DNA from: Pohlia nutans | Taxonomy: Eukaryota > Streptophyta > Bryopsida > Bryales > Mniaceae | Reading direction: 5' to 3' | Assembly: GCA_022496805.1 (NCBI GenBank) | Contig: CM040085.1 | Span: forward strand, 28,115,811 to 28,179,810 | Length of the DNA: 64,000 nt | Shown here: positions 46,294-56,879 of the stretch, piece by piece | Position numbering within the stretch: position 1 is the stretch's first letter | Layout of the letters: each line of letters begins with the position of its first letter | Made by a program: the position numbers and the translations under genes | The notes under the pieces: generated by a model | What the model was told of the DNA's origin: nothing | The model's database searches: none | Seen by the model: the letters and a program-made list of their open reading frames with translations, nothing else

Positions 46294-47958
46294 TGTCCCT
46301 CCTGTCCGCGGCGATGTTTATGCCGAGACTGGCATCCCGCACACTCTCAGCAGCGGCTCTTCGGATAGCGGAGATTCTGAGGACACTGCCCGTCGGGAGA
46401 GCCGCACGAAGAACCTCAACGAGGACCAGTTACATCGCATCTTCGGCTCCGAGAGTGACGACGGCGACGTGCCGGGACAAGAGAGGTTGCCAAAGGATCA
46501 GTCGACATCTGACAGTTCCGACAATGGGGAGGACGCGGAAGACGAAGAGGACGAGGAGAGCGACGGTGATCGCGGCAACGACAACATCGATGCCGAAGCA
46601 ATGAATTTGGGCGATGATGTTGGCGATGCTGCACTGGATCAGAGTCGGGGTCCAACGGACAAGGGGAAGTACAACTCCTGGTTGAGGAAGGGAGTCTGGA
46701 AGCCTAGTGAGGACGACCCTGAAGAGAATTTGGAGGTCAACTTCTTGGACTTCACGGAGTTGCCAGATTCGCCCAAGCCTGACAACGATGATCCTCTCGT
46801 CGTACTGGGCCCCCCAGGAAGAGGGTGAACCTTCCCAACCACGAGTGAAGGTTGAAGACCTCCCCCCTCCAATGACTAAGGAAGCCAAGCGGGCTCTAAG
46901 GGTGAAGGAGAAGGAAGAGAAGAGGGCCGCGAGACGAGCAGAAGAGCTCGCGTTGTTTAACGCGGAGAAGGAGAAACGGGAGGCACAGAGGCAGGCAGAT
47001 CTCGCTATGTTGCAGTCCCAGAGGCTGGCGGATCAAGCTGCCCAAAATGCCAGAGCGGACAGATTGAAGTCAATTGTCTTGAGCTCGCAGTCTGAAAATC
47101 GGGAGGCGCTTGACTCGGTGAAAATGATGCTCCAGCTTTTTCAAGCTCAATTGCCAGTGCTTGTCCCCCTTGCCTCCTACAACCCACTTCAGCAGCCTCT
47201 TCTGACCATATGTGGGTTAGGGAATCCCGCTCTTCGTATCCCACCCGGCGGCTTCGCATCATTGATTCGCGCACTCCCGGCTGCGGCTACCATTCTTCCT
47301 CCTAGCGATGCACCGACTCTGCAGGAAACAGTTCCTGATCAAGAGTTGCCCGCACAAGGCCCTCTTGATTCTCCTCTGCAGGTCGCACCAGTCCCGGCAC
47401 TGCAGCCCGACCATCCGATTGCTCCAGAGGCGGAGCATATGATTGCGCGAGAGGCCGAGGCCGAGGCCGAGCAACCGCTTGAAACGCCGGACGAGCAGAA
47501 CGACGTTGTCGACTACGAAGACAACGTTGACACGCCTGCGCAAGAGGATGTCGAAGACGGCGCTGCGTCTGCCACCCCGACTCCCGGACCAGAGTTGGCG
47601 GCCTCTACACATGAGGCGACCGCGGTGGCCTCACATCATGCGCCGCAGCAGGTGGATGATCCCGCCAGCGGCACCCCTCAGCCGTCCGCCGACGTCGAGA
47701 CGGCCGCGACTCCATCGACAATCGCAAAGGTGAGGTTCTTTTCTCTCTGCATGTCATTCTTCGCGCGCATGGCCGGTTATGGCAGTTGCTCTGCTGTTTT
47801 TGTGCTTGTATATTTGTGCTTTGTAGTAATCTTAAAGCCGGCGCTCCTTGTTTTACAGGAGTCCGGCATTGGTGGCGGCGAGTAGGTCGTGGAGTTAGTC
47901 TTCAAGTTATTGGATCATGTGTCTCATTTTGTAGATTGTACTTAGAGACACACCATTC

Positions 47959-47964
47959 AATAAA
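47959..47964 (+). terminator. Poly(A) signal of the large element-B gene
   Basis: AATAAA lies 74 bp after the stop codon of exon 5, in CACCATTCAATAAAATGG. A similar ATCAATAAAATG follows the last gene of the element. Confidence 0.6.
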
Positions 47965-48064
47965 ATGGAGACCTTTTTTTGTCTATATCGCTTTTCGTGT
48001 GGAGTGCGTCCGCGTCCTCATCACTGGGCACTAAACATTGTCGTTTCTCTATCAGGCCGCCTCT

Positions 48065-49078
48065 ATGAAAACCTTATTCCGTTCGATTGCGTCGATAACC
48101 CCCATCGACCACCTTGTGTTGCGAATGGGTGTCGCGGTCCAGTCCTCAATCAGTGCGGGCAGTCATTTGCATGCTTCAGCATTTTGCAAGGTAACACTCT
48201 TGTTTTAATACCATTTGCTATTGTCACTTGTTGTCTCGCTGCAGGCAAGACAGTCCAAATCTTCAGGCAGGACTCTCCATATCTCACTTGATCAACCCCT
48301 AACGCGTGTGCCATCGATCAATCGAATCCGGTCCATGCCCAAGTGGTTGAATGTGGTGTTGGAGTTGAACGGGGTCCTATGTTCCATTGCCCCAATCTCT
48401 GAGGCGCCCACACAGTTCCTTACGTATCCCGATCCCATACACCCTCCCGTTCTTTCCTCCACTGTCCCCACCGTAATTGCCAACACGGTCGTCTACTGTC
48501 GTCCTGGCCTTACCTCGCTCCTAAAAATGTTAAATCTTTTCTGCCACATCCACGTTTGGAGTACCCTTCATCCAAAGGTTGTCCACGGTCTGTGCTCCTT
48601 TCTGTTCGCTAGGTCCGACGCCGTCCCTGAAGTCGTCTTGGCCTCCAACCACTGCGATAATCTCTTGTTGAAAAATTACGCAAGGGCCATGTACCCCGGC
48701 ACGACTAATCCCATCCTTCTCAAATACCCGCGGCGCCATCTCTACACTAGGAGGGATGCCAATTTCAATGACAATAACTTGCTTATGGTCGACAGCAATC
48801 CTGCGACTTGCATAGCGGTTCCTCCAAAGAACACTATCTTTCCCGAGCCCTGGATTCATTCTCATCCGGGGGCATCCTTGGATTCGGAGTCCTATAAAGT
48901 CATAGGATTGTTATGTCTTGCCGTGCATTTAAATGGTCCCCAGAGCTTCAGTGAGACAATGCGTCGTAGACCCTCGCGTAATGACCTATCCAAGGACTCG
49001 GAGTTGTATCGGATCTTGAGCCGTAATCTTCCTTATGTATGGAACCAGGATCTCGTCACTGGGAAGAGATTGCCGTGA
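48065..49078 (+). CDS. FCP1/NIF-like HAD phosphatase homologue with altered catalytic motif
   Basis: Two exons (48065-48190 and 48245-49078; GT-AG, phase 0) give 319 residues without a stop. FCP1/NIF domains are Asp-dependent phosphatases with the nucleophile motif DxDGT/V. Here the matching stretch is LNVVLELNGVL (ELNGV, residues 82-86), so both aspartates are replaced. Other family marks remain: YCRPGLTSLLKML (126-138), HVWST (145-149), and NNLLMVDSNP (219-228) followed by PPKNTIFPEPW, the counterpart of the usual LLIDDSP and NP..AI.P blocks. It is therefore probably a non-catalytic relative. Exon 1 encodes a basic and Ser-rich leader of unclear use. It starts about 180 bp after the upstream gene's stop, in the same direction, within element B. 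Unlike that gene it is intact, though the true 5' end is uncertain. Confidence 0.6.
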
Positions 49079-49291
49079 ATACTTTCATCTTTGGTATTAT
49101 TTTAATTCTCTTCAAATTCCTAACGTTTAGTAGTTGCCAATCCTATCATTCATGAATTTGAAAATTGTCTCTGGAAGGTTTAATGAATTTTCCCTCAAAT
49201 GACCTTGACATAATGTTTGTCTTTATGCTGCACCACTTCCACTTCTTCCGTCATGGTCTCACTTTGTGGATCTGGTGTCTATATCATTCAG

Positions 49292-49870
49292 GTTGCTACT
49301 GTTGGACGTCAGTTGCCTTCCGCTCTCTCGCTTGCCACGCATGCCAATCCCCTAATTGGTCCCTCTACGATGTCAGATCCCTCCTTCACAAGTGGGGACT
49401 CCAGGACTTTCTCGGAGAGGCAGTGGGGGCGGTTTATCTACCCTGCTCCGGACGACGCGTTCGCTATCGACTACACCAAGGAGGACATGGATGATGAGGA
49501 CGATGGTGTTGTAGACAGCCATCTCATTCTGCCTAAACCGATTACGGCAGCGCCAACTGATCACATCCCCCTTATGACATTGGACCCTGAGGCACGGGAT
49601 GGTGACAGCCTGTTTCGGAACCGGGTGCTCCTAAACCGTTCGGATTTAGCTCAAGTCAGGCTAAATGAAACTTTGCCAACTACAGCCGCTCGTGTTACAA
49701 TGTCTTCCGGGGCGAACACTTGCCGGTGTGCTGTGAAGCGATATACAGGTGACACTTTTGGAGAGGGGGTCGAGGCTAGATCTTCTAAATATCGTCGTAG
49801 TGAGGAAGTCCTCTCCACCCTCTGCGATCATGGTGGGGATTCCTCTGCGCGTCCACGTAGTGCTGTCTAG
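49292..49870 (+). CDS. Small acidic element-B protein, unknown function
   Basis: The frame is preceded by a good 3' splice site (ATATCATTCAG) and runs to TAG at 49868-49870. The first internal ATG is at 49370, giving a protein of 166 residues; an unseen upstream exon may add more. It has an acidic patch (DYTKEDMDDEDDGVV) and no domain I recognise. A degenerate element palindrome (49645-49665) is translated as DLAQVRLNE. It could also be a last exon of the FCP1-like gene. AATAAA words follow at 49911 and 49938. Confidence 0.4.
   Translation, partial: VATVGRQLPSALSLATHANPLIGPSTMSDPSFTSGDSRTFSERQWGRFIYPAPDDAFAIDYTKEDMDDEDDGVVDSHLILPKPITAAPTDHIPLMTLDPEARDGDSLFRNRVLLNRSDLAQVRLNETLPTTAARVTMSSGANTCRCAVKRYTGDTFGEGVEARSSKYRRSEEVLSTLCDHGGDSSARPRSAV
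49645..49665. repeat. Degenerate element palindrome in coding frame
   Basis: TTTAGCTCAAGTCAGGCTAAA keeps both TTTAGCTC and GGCTAAA arms with mismatches. It is the rightmost copy found. Confidence 0.6.
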
Positions 49871-49937
49871 ATAGTACTAGGCCTAACTCTTGGAGGTCTA
49901 CAATTACACCAATAAATTGTTTTTGGACTTACCTATC

Positions 49938-49943
49938 AATAAA
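49938..49943 (+). terminator. Poly(A) signal at the right side of element B
   Basis: AATAAA in CTATCAATAAAATGTTC, 68 bp after the last stop codon. Element-type coding sequence ends here. Confidence 0.5.
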
Positions 49944-50305
49944 ATGTTCTCTTTGAGTAACACACACCTTCGCTTGGTCGTCGTTTAATTGGTCATATTG
50001 TCTTTTTATTTTGAGAATATTCTTCTATAGTGATAATAGTCTGATTATTTGGTAATAAATTTCGCTAGATGCCTTCTAAACGGTTGCCTACATAATTACC
50101 AAATTGTCTATATATTCCCATTATAACGAAATAAGGGTTAGCTGACCAGCTGGGAAATAGGACACTATTTCTCAACCTAGACATTATTTAAAATTTTAAG
50201 AAGATATTAGAGTTATCCAAAAACAAGATTGGTGTATGCGAGTAGAGTTTAAGTGGAGTTTGCTCCCTATAATTACAATTTCTGACAAGCATTGTTCATG
50301 AATAG

Positions 50306-50392
50306 TCCTCGTGGTCAAGTCTCTTGGCTTAGGGGAACTTGTGGGAACTCTCCTCTAGCATTGGAGAGGTCACGAGTTTCACACTCTATGGC
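50306..50392 (+). repeat. tRNA-like segment with long variable arm, possible SINE
   Basis: The sequence has an A-box-like CTCGTGGTCAAGTCTCTTGG and, after a self-complementary insert (CTCCTCTAGCATTGGAGAG), a B-box-like GGTCACGAGTTTCACACTC. The layout is like a Leu/Ser-type tRNA with a long variable arm. The B box departs from GGTTCGANTCC, so I call it a degenerate tRNA-derived element. Confidence 0.45.
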
Positions 50393-50654
50393 AGTGCAGG
50401 GCCTTGCATTAGATTATTCTACCGTAGACTACTTTTGCAGTCTTTTTGAACTCAAAACGAGTCTGAGGTAAGTTTGAGGTTTCTTTCCACTTTAAGACAC
50501 TCTTTTTTATTAACTCTATTATGTCCTTGTAAAAATTAAAAATGGATGTAGACATGTAGTGTTCCAATGACATATGGCAACTTTATAATAAACATGGCAT
50601 GCTACCACATTTCACTCTCATTACTTGAAAAGAATATGGCACTCTCAATGAAAG

Positions 50655-51512
50655 TGGAAATTTGTCTTTCTACAATCCCTTACATTGTAAACAAGCAATT
50701 CTTTTATGCATATTTTATTCATATTTTTATATTTTCTTTTATCTTATTTTCTTTCTTGTCTTTTGTCTTGTCTTCTTCTTGTCTTTCTTCTTGTCTTTCT
50801 TCTTGTCCTTTTATTCTTCTATTTCTTCTTCAACTGTGGCTGCCAAACCCTAAACGGCAGCCGTAAAGCCAAAAAAAAAGATTTTTTAATACTTTATTTA
50901 GCCATAGGATGCTGTTGAACTCTACACGGCGGCCGTCAAAAAAAATTATATATTATAAATTAAAATAAATAACTTTATTTGACTGCGGGGTGCTGTTGAA
51001 CCCTATTCGATGGCCGCCCAAAAAAATAAAAATAAAATCTATTTTTAGCCGTTGGGTGTACGGCAGCACATCTAAAAGCACTCTTTCCTCTCCCTCTTCA
51101 TCTTCTTCCCCTTTTTTTATATATATATATATATAGGGAAGAAGAAAGAGGGGAGAAGAAAGAGGGAGGGAGTGGGAGAAGAAGTGGTTAAGACTCTTTC
51201 TTCTCCCTTATATATATGAGGAGAGAGGAGGAAGAGGAAGGAGAGGGAGATAGAGAGGGAGAGGAGAAAGGGACTTTGGGTGCGACGTCGGGCACGTAAT
51301 AACTTAAAACAAAAAATAAAAAATATTTTTTTATTTTATTTTATTTATTTATCAAGAAAGAAGACAAGAAGAAAGACAAGAGGAAGACAACAAAGAAGAC
51401 AACAAAGAAAACAAGATAAAAAAAAGATAAAAAAAAGATAAAGATATGAATAAAATATACATAAAAGAATTGTTTGTTTACAATGTAAGGGATTGTAGAA
51501 AGACAAAAATCG
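50655..51512. mobile_element. Foldback element with ~150-bp arms
   Basis: The left arm (about 50660-50812) and right arm (about 51357-51510) are reverse complements, including TGTCTTTCTACAATCCCTTA and TTACATTGTAAACAA. The arms are TC-rich/GA-rich with many TCTTTCTTCTTG repeats. The middle has AACGGCAGCCG-type words and a (TA)n run. No coding function is seen. It ends directly before a TTAA MITE. Confidence 0.75.
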
Positions 51513-51515
51513 CAT

Positions 51516-52092
51516 TTAACCCCTAAATGCCTAGAGCCCTCTCCAAATTCGGCAGTTTTGCAAAGATGCATTATAAAATGCAACCTACAGGGATATTTTG
51601 AACTTGATATATGAATAAAAATTGTACATTATGAATTTTAGATTCTATCCATACGGTTAGATCTATGATTGCTATTACCAATAATTTTGTATAAAATTTG
51701 AAACGTGAAATTCAAAATTATTTTATAATTCAATTACGAATAAGATATTGACAATCTACGGATGAAATTCTTTGTGATTGGTTGAAATGTAATACTCTAA
51801 GTGTAATGATTTTTGGAGATTTTTTGGTTGCTTAATTTTATGAGTTGACTTTTTTTAGAGCACTTTTACATTGAAATCTTCAAAATTTTGGGTGAATCAC
51901 TACAACATGAAATGAGGCATAAAAAATTCACAAATCATCCCCTTTCTAATCGGATCACATATGCATGAAGCTAACTTCCCATAGAATCTACTGTAAAAAT
52001 TCTACACTGCAAAAAGTGCATGATGGATGAGAAATTATGGATGAAATTTGTACATCGTCCAAAAAATGGACGCTTAGGCAGTTAGGGGTTAA
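51516..52092 (+). mobile_element. TTAA MITE family 1, full copy (577 bp)
   Basis: TTAACCCCTAAATGCCTAGA to TAGGCAGTTAGGGGTTAA, a terminal inverted repeat of about 16 bp. This is the best-preserved reference copy in the window. There is no open frame of note. Confidence 0.85.
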
Positions 52093-52124
52093 AATGAAAA
52101 AAAAAACAATTTTTTTTATGTGCA

Positions 52125-53300
52125 TGGGGCCAAGTGCATGATTATATGACCAAGTGCGTAAACAGCGAATTGCGTGTTGAATGCAAAATCAAAGAGATTG
52201 GTACCATTTCAATCATGTTGAATAATGGTAAATTGAAAATAATTACTAATGTCTTGCATGTTTCTAAGTTGGCTAAGAATTTACTATTAGCTCAAGAATT
52301 CAGAAAGGTGGGCTTCGGCATTCATTTGGCAGAAGAAATTTATGTTACTGACAAGGGTGGAGATACACTTGCACATCTTGAGGAAGTAAATGGCCTTTTT
52401 ATAATTGGGAAAAATCCAACCAAAGAGAAAGCATTGGCTTATTTTTTAGCCAACAAAAGAAATCATGTTTAACTTTGCCACAAGAGACTTGGCTACATTG
52501 GTGTGTAGAAGATGACGCAATTAAAGAAATGGAGCCTATTTTCTAATTAAAAAAAAAAGCTATATGGATCAAATATTTTGGAAGAATTGGGTTTCGCTTA
52601 AAAAGGGCCTACAGTAAATAATGTGATAGTCAAAGTTGCATATCTATGACTATAAATCTAGAATTTCATGGACTCACTAAACACATTGAGTGCACGTGTC
52701 ATTTCAGTAGATTGAAGGTTAAATCTAACGAGGTGGAATTTGTTTATTTGGGTACATACCAAACGGTGGTAGATACATTCAACAAAAGTCTACTAAAGAC
52801 TAAATTTTAGTATTGTAAGAGTAGACTGGGAGTTCAGCCTATCAAGTCACTGAAGAGGAAATTAGAAGACTTAAAGTAATATTAAGTTATGTTTTTAGTA
52901 AATAATGTGGCACTACATTATTTACTAAAGGTGGTTCTAACTATAGGGGAGTGTTGGAATTAAGTTACTCATATGGTAATTAAGTTACTTATGAGGGAAC
53001 TGATAGACCAAGAGTTTATGACTCCAAGTTAGTTAAAACACCAAAGTAATAGTCTAGTTAGTCTATATATATTTTAAGTATATAGACAGACAATACTAGG
53101 ACCATAAGTGTGGCTTGGTGGGTGAAGGAGATAACATTGTCTACCATTATTGGACAAGATCTCACTTCTATGGTTTGGTGGCAAGTCACATAATAAACAT
53201 TATTTACCTTTTGTGCACATTATCTTTCTTAATTTAACACAATGAACATTATGCTTCCCTCTACAATGACTCCTGTGAGAACGTACTTCTATTCCACATG
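52125..53300 (+). mobile_element. Ty1/copia retrotransposon remnant with a 3' LTR
   Basis: A 112-residue frame (52134-52472) matches the copia segment between protease and integrase (LNNGKLKIITNVLHVSKLAKNLL is typical), followed by a broken GAG-pre-integrase motif (LCHKRLGYIGV). A short stretch near 52670-52800 resembles the C-terminal RNase H end (LTKHIECTCHF, then NEVEFVYLGT). Most of integrase and reverse transcriptase is missing, so the copy is internally deleted and dead. A polypurine tract (ATAGGGGA) at 52944-52951 precedes TGTTGG at 52952, the likely start of the 3' LTR, ending near 53300. No 5' LTR is seen; a TTAA MITE lies where it would be. Confidence 0.7.
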
Positions 53301-53709
53301 TTTACAATTTAACCTCGACATTGCCATTTGTAGAAAATGAAAATTTGGTGATGTTTCTTTATATATGCAAAATCACTCTTGCCTATACACATTAAAACAT
53401 GTATGAACATTGATGCGGATAATATATATAGATGAGTTCTGGATACCCAGATCTCAACACGGTTTTTTGGGTGATAAAGCCCTACAGGAGGACCACTCAT
53501 ATTCCGAGTGCTCACATTCTAGTATGTTGTAGAGAGTTCTATACAATGATTCTCATCTTGGTTGTTTCATCCAAATTAAAACCACATGATCCTAAGGAAT
53601 GTACAAAAACCATAGCATTGTCAAATTGATGTTGTTCCAATGCGTTAGAACAAGGTTGTTAATACGACATATAATTCCAATGTTGTTCCTAATGTCGTTC
53701 TAAATTGCT

Positions 53710-55470
53710 CTACACACTCAAAATTGTCTCGTCTTCACTCCCATCATCACTACTTGAACTTGACTCACTCCCACTATCACTACTTGAACTTGTCTCACTC
53801 CCACTATCACTACTTGAACTTGTCTCACTCCCACTATCACTACTTGAACTTGTCACACTCCCACTATCACTAGAATGTGTCTGGTCCTCTTGTCTTGCAC
53901 CACTGATCCTTTGTTCTGTGGACATCGTAGCTTGGTCCTCTTGTCCTGCACCGTTGATCCTTTGTCCTGTAGACATCGAATCAAGACCGGGTTGGTTCTC
54001 TTGTCCTGAACCATTGAGCCTTTGTCCACACAAAGCATTCGCATCTGCATTAATGCCAACTGCATCCTGCCAACTCCAACATCCTCCAACTTTTATTAAT
54101 TTTCTTGTGGGCATTGAATCAAAGGTGGGTCGAACAAACACATTATTCATATCAGACTGGACTTCTTCTTCTTCTTTTGTCTCGTCCTCACTCCCACCAT
54201 CACTAGAGTAATTTGTGACCTCAGTCAACGCCTTCAGTAGCGCCTCCTCACATTCCTTCATCAACCGCTTGCCTTTCAACAACGCTCCCAAGTCCTTCAC
54301 ATGCTCCAAATCTTTCGTCTCCTTCACAAGCTGATCCACCTTCGGGTAACTTATCACTTGTAATCGACCTCTGTCTGTCCCATGATTCTTGCCCCCTCTT
54401 TGCTGCTTCAATAGTATGTCTCTTCTCTGTTTCGATGGTGGACCATTCAGCCCCGGATCTACCTCCGGGTACGTTACACCTTGTGATCGACCTCTGTCTG
54501 TTCCATTATTAATCTTGCCCCCTCTTGGTTGTTTCAATGGTCTGCCTCTTCTCGGTGTCAATGGTGGACGCTTGGGGCTTCCTTCAGCTTCGTCATCCAG
54601 CCACTCAAGATCGTCTTTTTTTACTGTCCTCAAATTGACCCACTCGATCTGTTCTGGAGAACCGGTGTAATCGTACTGTAGACAATGCTGTCGTTTCTCC
54701 TTGTCGTAATCTGTAACCAGCGCCTTATAGAGTTTGTTATCTTCAGGCCATCTTATCATGAGTTTCCGACCCACCCAAGCGTCGGATAGTCTAGCGCCTC
54801 TGCTCTGAGGCCTCTTTCCACGAGTTGGAGGAGGTCCAACGCTGGGAGCTTTAAAACCATCAAGCTTCTTTCCACGAGTTGAAGGAGGTCCGACGCTGGG
54901 AGCTTTCAAATCTTGAAGCTTCTTTCCACGAGTTGAAGGAGGTCCGACGCTGGGAGCTTAAAGTTCTTGAAGCTTCTTTCCACGAGTTGAAGGAGGTCCG
55001 ACGCTGGGAGCTTTCAAATCTTGAAGCTTCTTTCCACGAGTTGAAGGAGGTCCGACGCTGGGAGCTTTAAAACCTTGAAGCTTCTTTCCACGAGTTGAAG
55101 GAGGTCCGACGCTGGGAGCTTTAAAACCCTCGGGCTTCTTTCCACGAGTTAAAGGAGGTCCAACGCTGGGAGCTTTAAAACCTTTAAGCTTCTTTCCGCG
55201 AGGATTATGGACTGTAGGAATGGCAGGACCCTCTCTCAAAGTTCTGATCTGACGAAGTGTTTCGTCGTCGTTTAAGATTTGGTTCAAGGTTTCTCGATGA
55301 TCGTCTTCTGATATGAGTAGCTGCTCGCGCAGTTCAGCTAGCGGACCCTGTCTCGAAGTAATATCCTCCGATTGGGCTATGAATGCCCTCAACACAGCAT
55401 GATATGCTTTCAAATTTTGCTCACGAACAAGCTGATCCATAGACTCCGGGTGTGACTGGTTGTGCACCAT
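53710..55470 (-). pseudogene. EMSY-like protein (ENT plus Agenet/Tudor), one in-frame stop
   Basis: A single uninterrupted frame of 587 codons apart from TAA at 54958-54960 (codon 171). Residues about 14-77 are an ENT domain (AYHAVLRAFIAQSEDITSR...). Next come seven or so 18-residue repeats of KAPSVGPPSTRGKKLQGF (about 90-222), then an Agenet/Tudor-like domain at about 227-300 (AWVGRKLMIRWPEDNKLYKA, then QIEWVNLRTV). The C-terminus is Lys/Gly/Arg-rich, then Ser/Asp/Glu repeats (SDSGSETSSS). Plant EMSY-like proteins are nuclear chromatin readers linked to defence and seed development. The stop lies in a repeat where other copies have AAA, so a point change is likely. Lack of introns suggests a retrocopy, since plant family members usually have several. 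The start is the ATG at 55470; a second in-frame ATG lies 10 codons on. It could also be expressed as two pieces. Confidence 0.7.
54813..55199 (-). repeat. 54-bp coding minisatellite in the EMSY-like gene
   Basis: About seven 54-bp units, each beginning on the plus strand with AGCTTCTTTCCACGAGTTGA. Units keep the reading frame and encode an 18-residue Pro/Gly/Lys repeat. One unit carries the in-frame stop. Confidence 0.85.
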
Positions 55471-56879
55471 AATTTTTTGGTGTTTCAGTATCAATAAGGT
55501 AAAACTAAATCCTAGAAACTTTTGAGAACGAAAAAGATGAAATGGAGATACGGTCTGGAGACTCTCCCGAAGAATGGTCAAGTAAGAATGCAATGCGGTA
55601 TATGAAAGCTGATGAATTACTAGTCAAGACCTTCAGTATCCTTGACGCTTGAGTATCCTTGACGCTTGAAGAAAATATGAGGTGCTGACTGTTGTTATGC
55701 AATAGCTGCTTCTATGGCTCTCTGTTTAAAAAGCTTACTGATCGACATGAGGATTACATACATGAAGGAAAAACTTATATAGGCTCCTCACGTACTGTCG
55801 AGGTTCAGTTATTTGCCCACTGTCGGTGCAGGTTGGTATGTTCTCGGTGGTTGGTCGGTGTATTACGGGATGATAATCATCTTCCCTCTTTGGATGACTA
55901 AACCAACGAAGGCTGATTACGTACTTGGTTGTCAGGATCAACAAAAAAAAAAAAAAAATTACAATAAGAGAAGACCAAATCTTTAGGAAATTATTTTTTC
56001 AAGTAAAATCTATTTTGTATGGTGAAAAAGAGAATCTTGAAGAATAATCACAAAATTTGACATTTGTTGAAAAGAAATTTTCCAAAAAAAACAATTATTC
56101 AACATGACATGCCAATCTTGATGGCAGGGTACGGTAGTTCAACTTCTCATTTGCTACATTTGCGGTTACTCTTGTCACATTCTTGTTTTTGAGTTGAAAA
56201 CTGCAATTGCAATGTGAGGATGTTGCACACCAATGTTTACGTGTGTCAAGGTCAAAGATTCACAAACTGTGTTTGTAGTACTCGTATGTGTAATCACTTG
56301 TTAGTTTATAAATATGAAATAAATGGGGTTATTGAAGAGAACGAAAAGCCTGAGGAGCCACATCAGCATTGGATTTCCTCTAATGCAAAAGAACTTGTGT
56401 CAAAGTGGAAATTGGAAAGCATCTAACTTACCTCTCTCATAACTGGATTCCGACATGTAATTCAGACCCCAAGCTCATCATGATCTCAAGCTAAAGAAGA
56501 TAACGTAACCAGAGGAACCTGTGTCAAATTGAAACAAACATGCTCATCGAAACCATTGTACTCAAGTCAGGGTATGAAGTTCTTTCATTCTGTCAAAAGA
56601 ACAAAACCTTTTTCACTTCTGTGGAACTACGTCATATATCAAGCCTCAGGCAACAACTCTACAAGTAACCAGATACACCTGAAGATGTAACCATGGTTAC
56701 AACTCTGGTACAGGAAGCAAAAGATCTGCAACAAGACCATTTGTGAAGCATCCGGGCAGAGACCACTTGTGAGTGATATCAGGGTCTCTAGAATGGAGGA
56801 AGCTCTGCATCAATCTCCTCCTTGTCGTTGTCGGAAGAAATTTAAACTGCATCCTACTAACAATGGATCATTTGCTCAT
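55471..56879. other. Non-genic stretch
   Basis: No gene is recognised between the EMSY-like and GIY-YIG-like genes. A short duplication (AGTATCCTTGACGCTTGA) occurs at about 55637-55668, and an A run at 55943-55960. Confidence 0.45.

Larger units (their letters stand above)
40163..47885 (+). pseudogene. Large ParB-like / DNA-methyltransferase-like element gene, decayed and split
   Basis: Five exons: 40163-40267, 40454-41809, 41956-45379 (containing a CACTA insertion), 45597-47729 and 47859-47885; all introns are GT-AG and phase 0, about 1650 codons. Exon 2 ends in a ParB/Srx-like block (RFRLIDGQHHIQAAKEL, about 41490-41540). Exon 3 carries a possible degenerate motif IV (FGLIDLRYVPG) and, at its end, FYCRVLKMFSAPGDRFLSLM then AGTKPMLAGI, a motif I-like stretch continued in exon 4 by THVVIDAGDEE. 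ParB-methyltransferase fusions are known in phages and mobile elements; the combination here is inferred from motifs. Exon 4 continues with RGG/GAGR repeats (45,940-46,110), a Ser/Asp/Glu-rich region and a charged coiled segment (46,870-47,070). Stops lie at 41609, 41798, 42166, 42181, 42355, 45236 and 45891, with frame changes near 45970 and 46815. A poly(A) signal follows. Confidence 0.6.

Noticed and set aside
50306..50392. Functional Leu/Ser tRNA gene
   Set aside because: The B box is off consensus and the acceptor stem does not pair convincingly, so it is kept only as a tRNA-like repeat.
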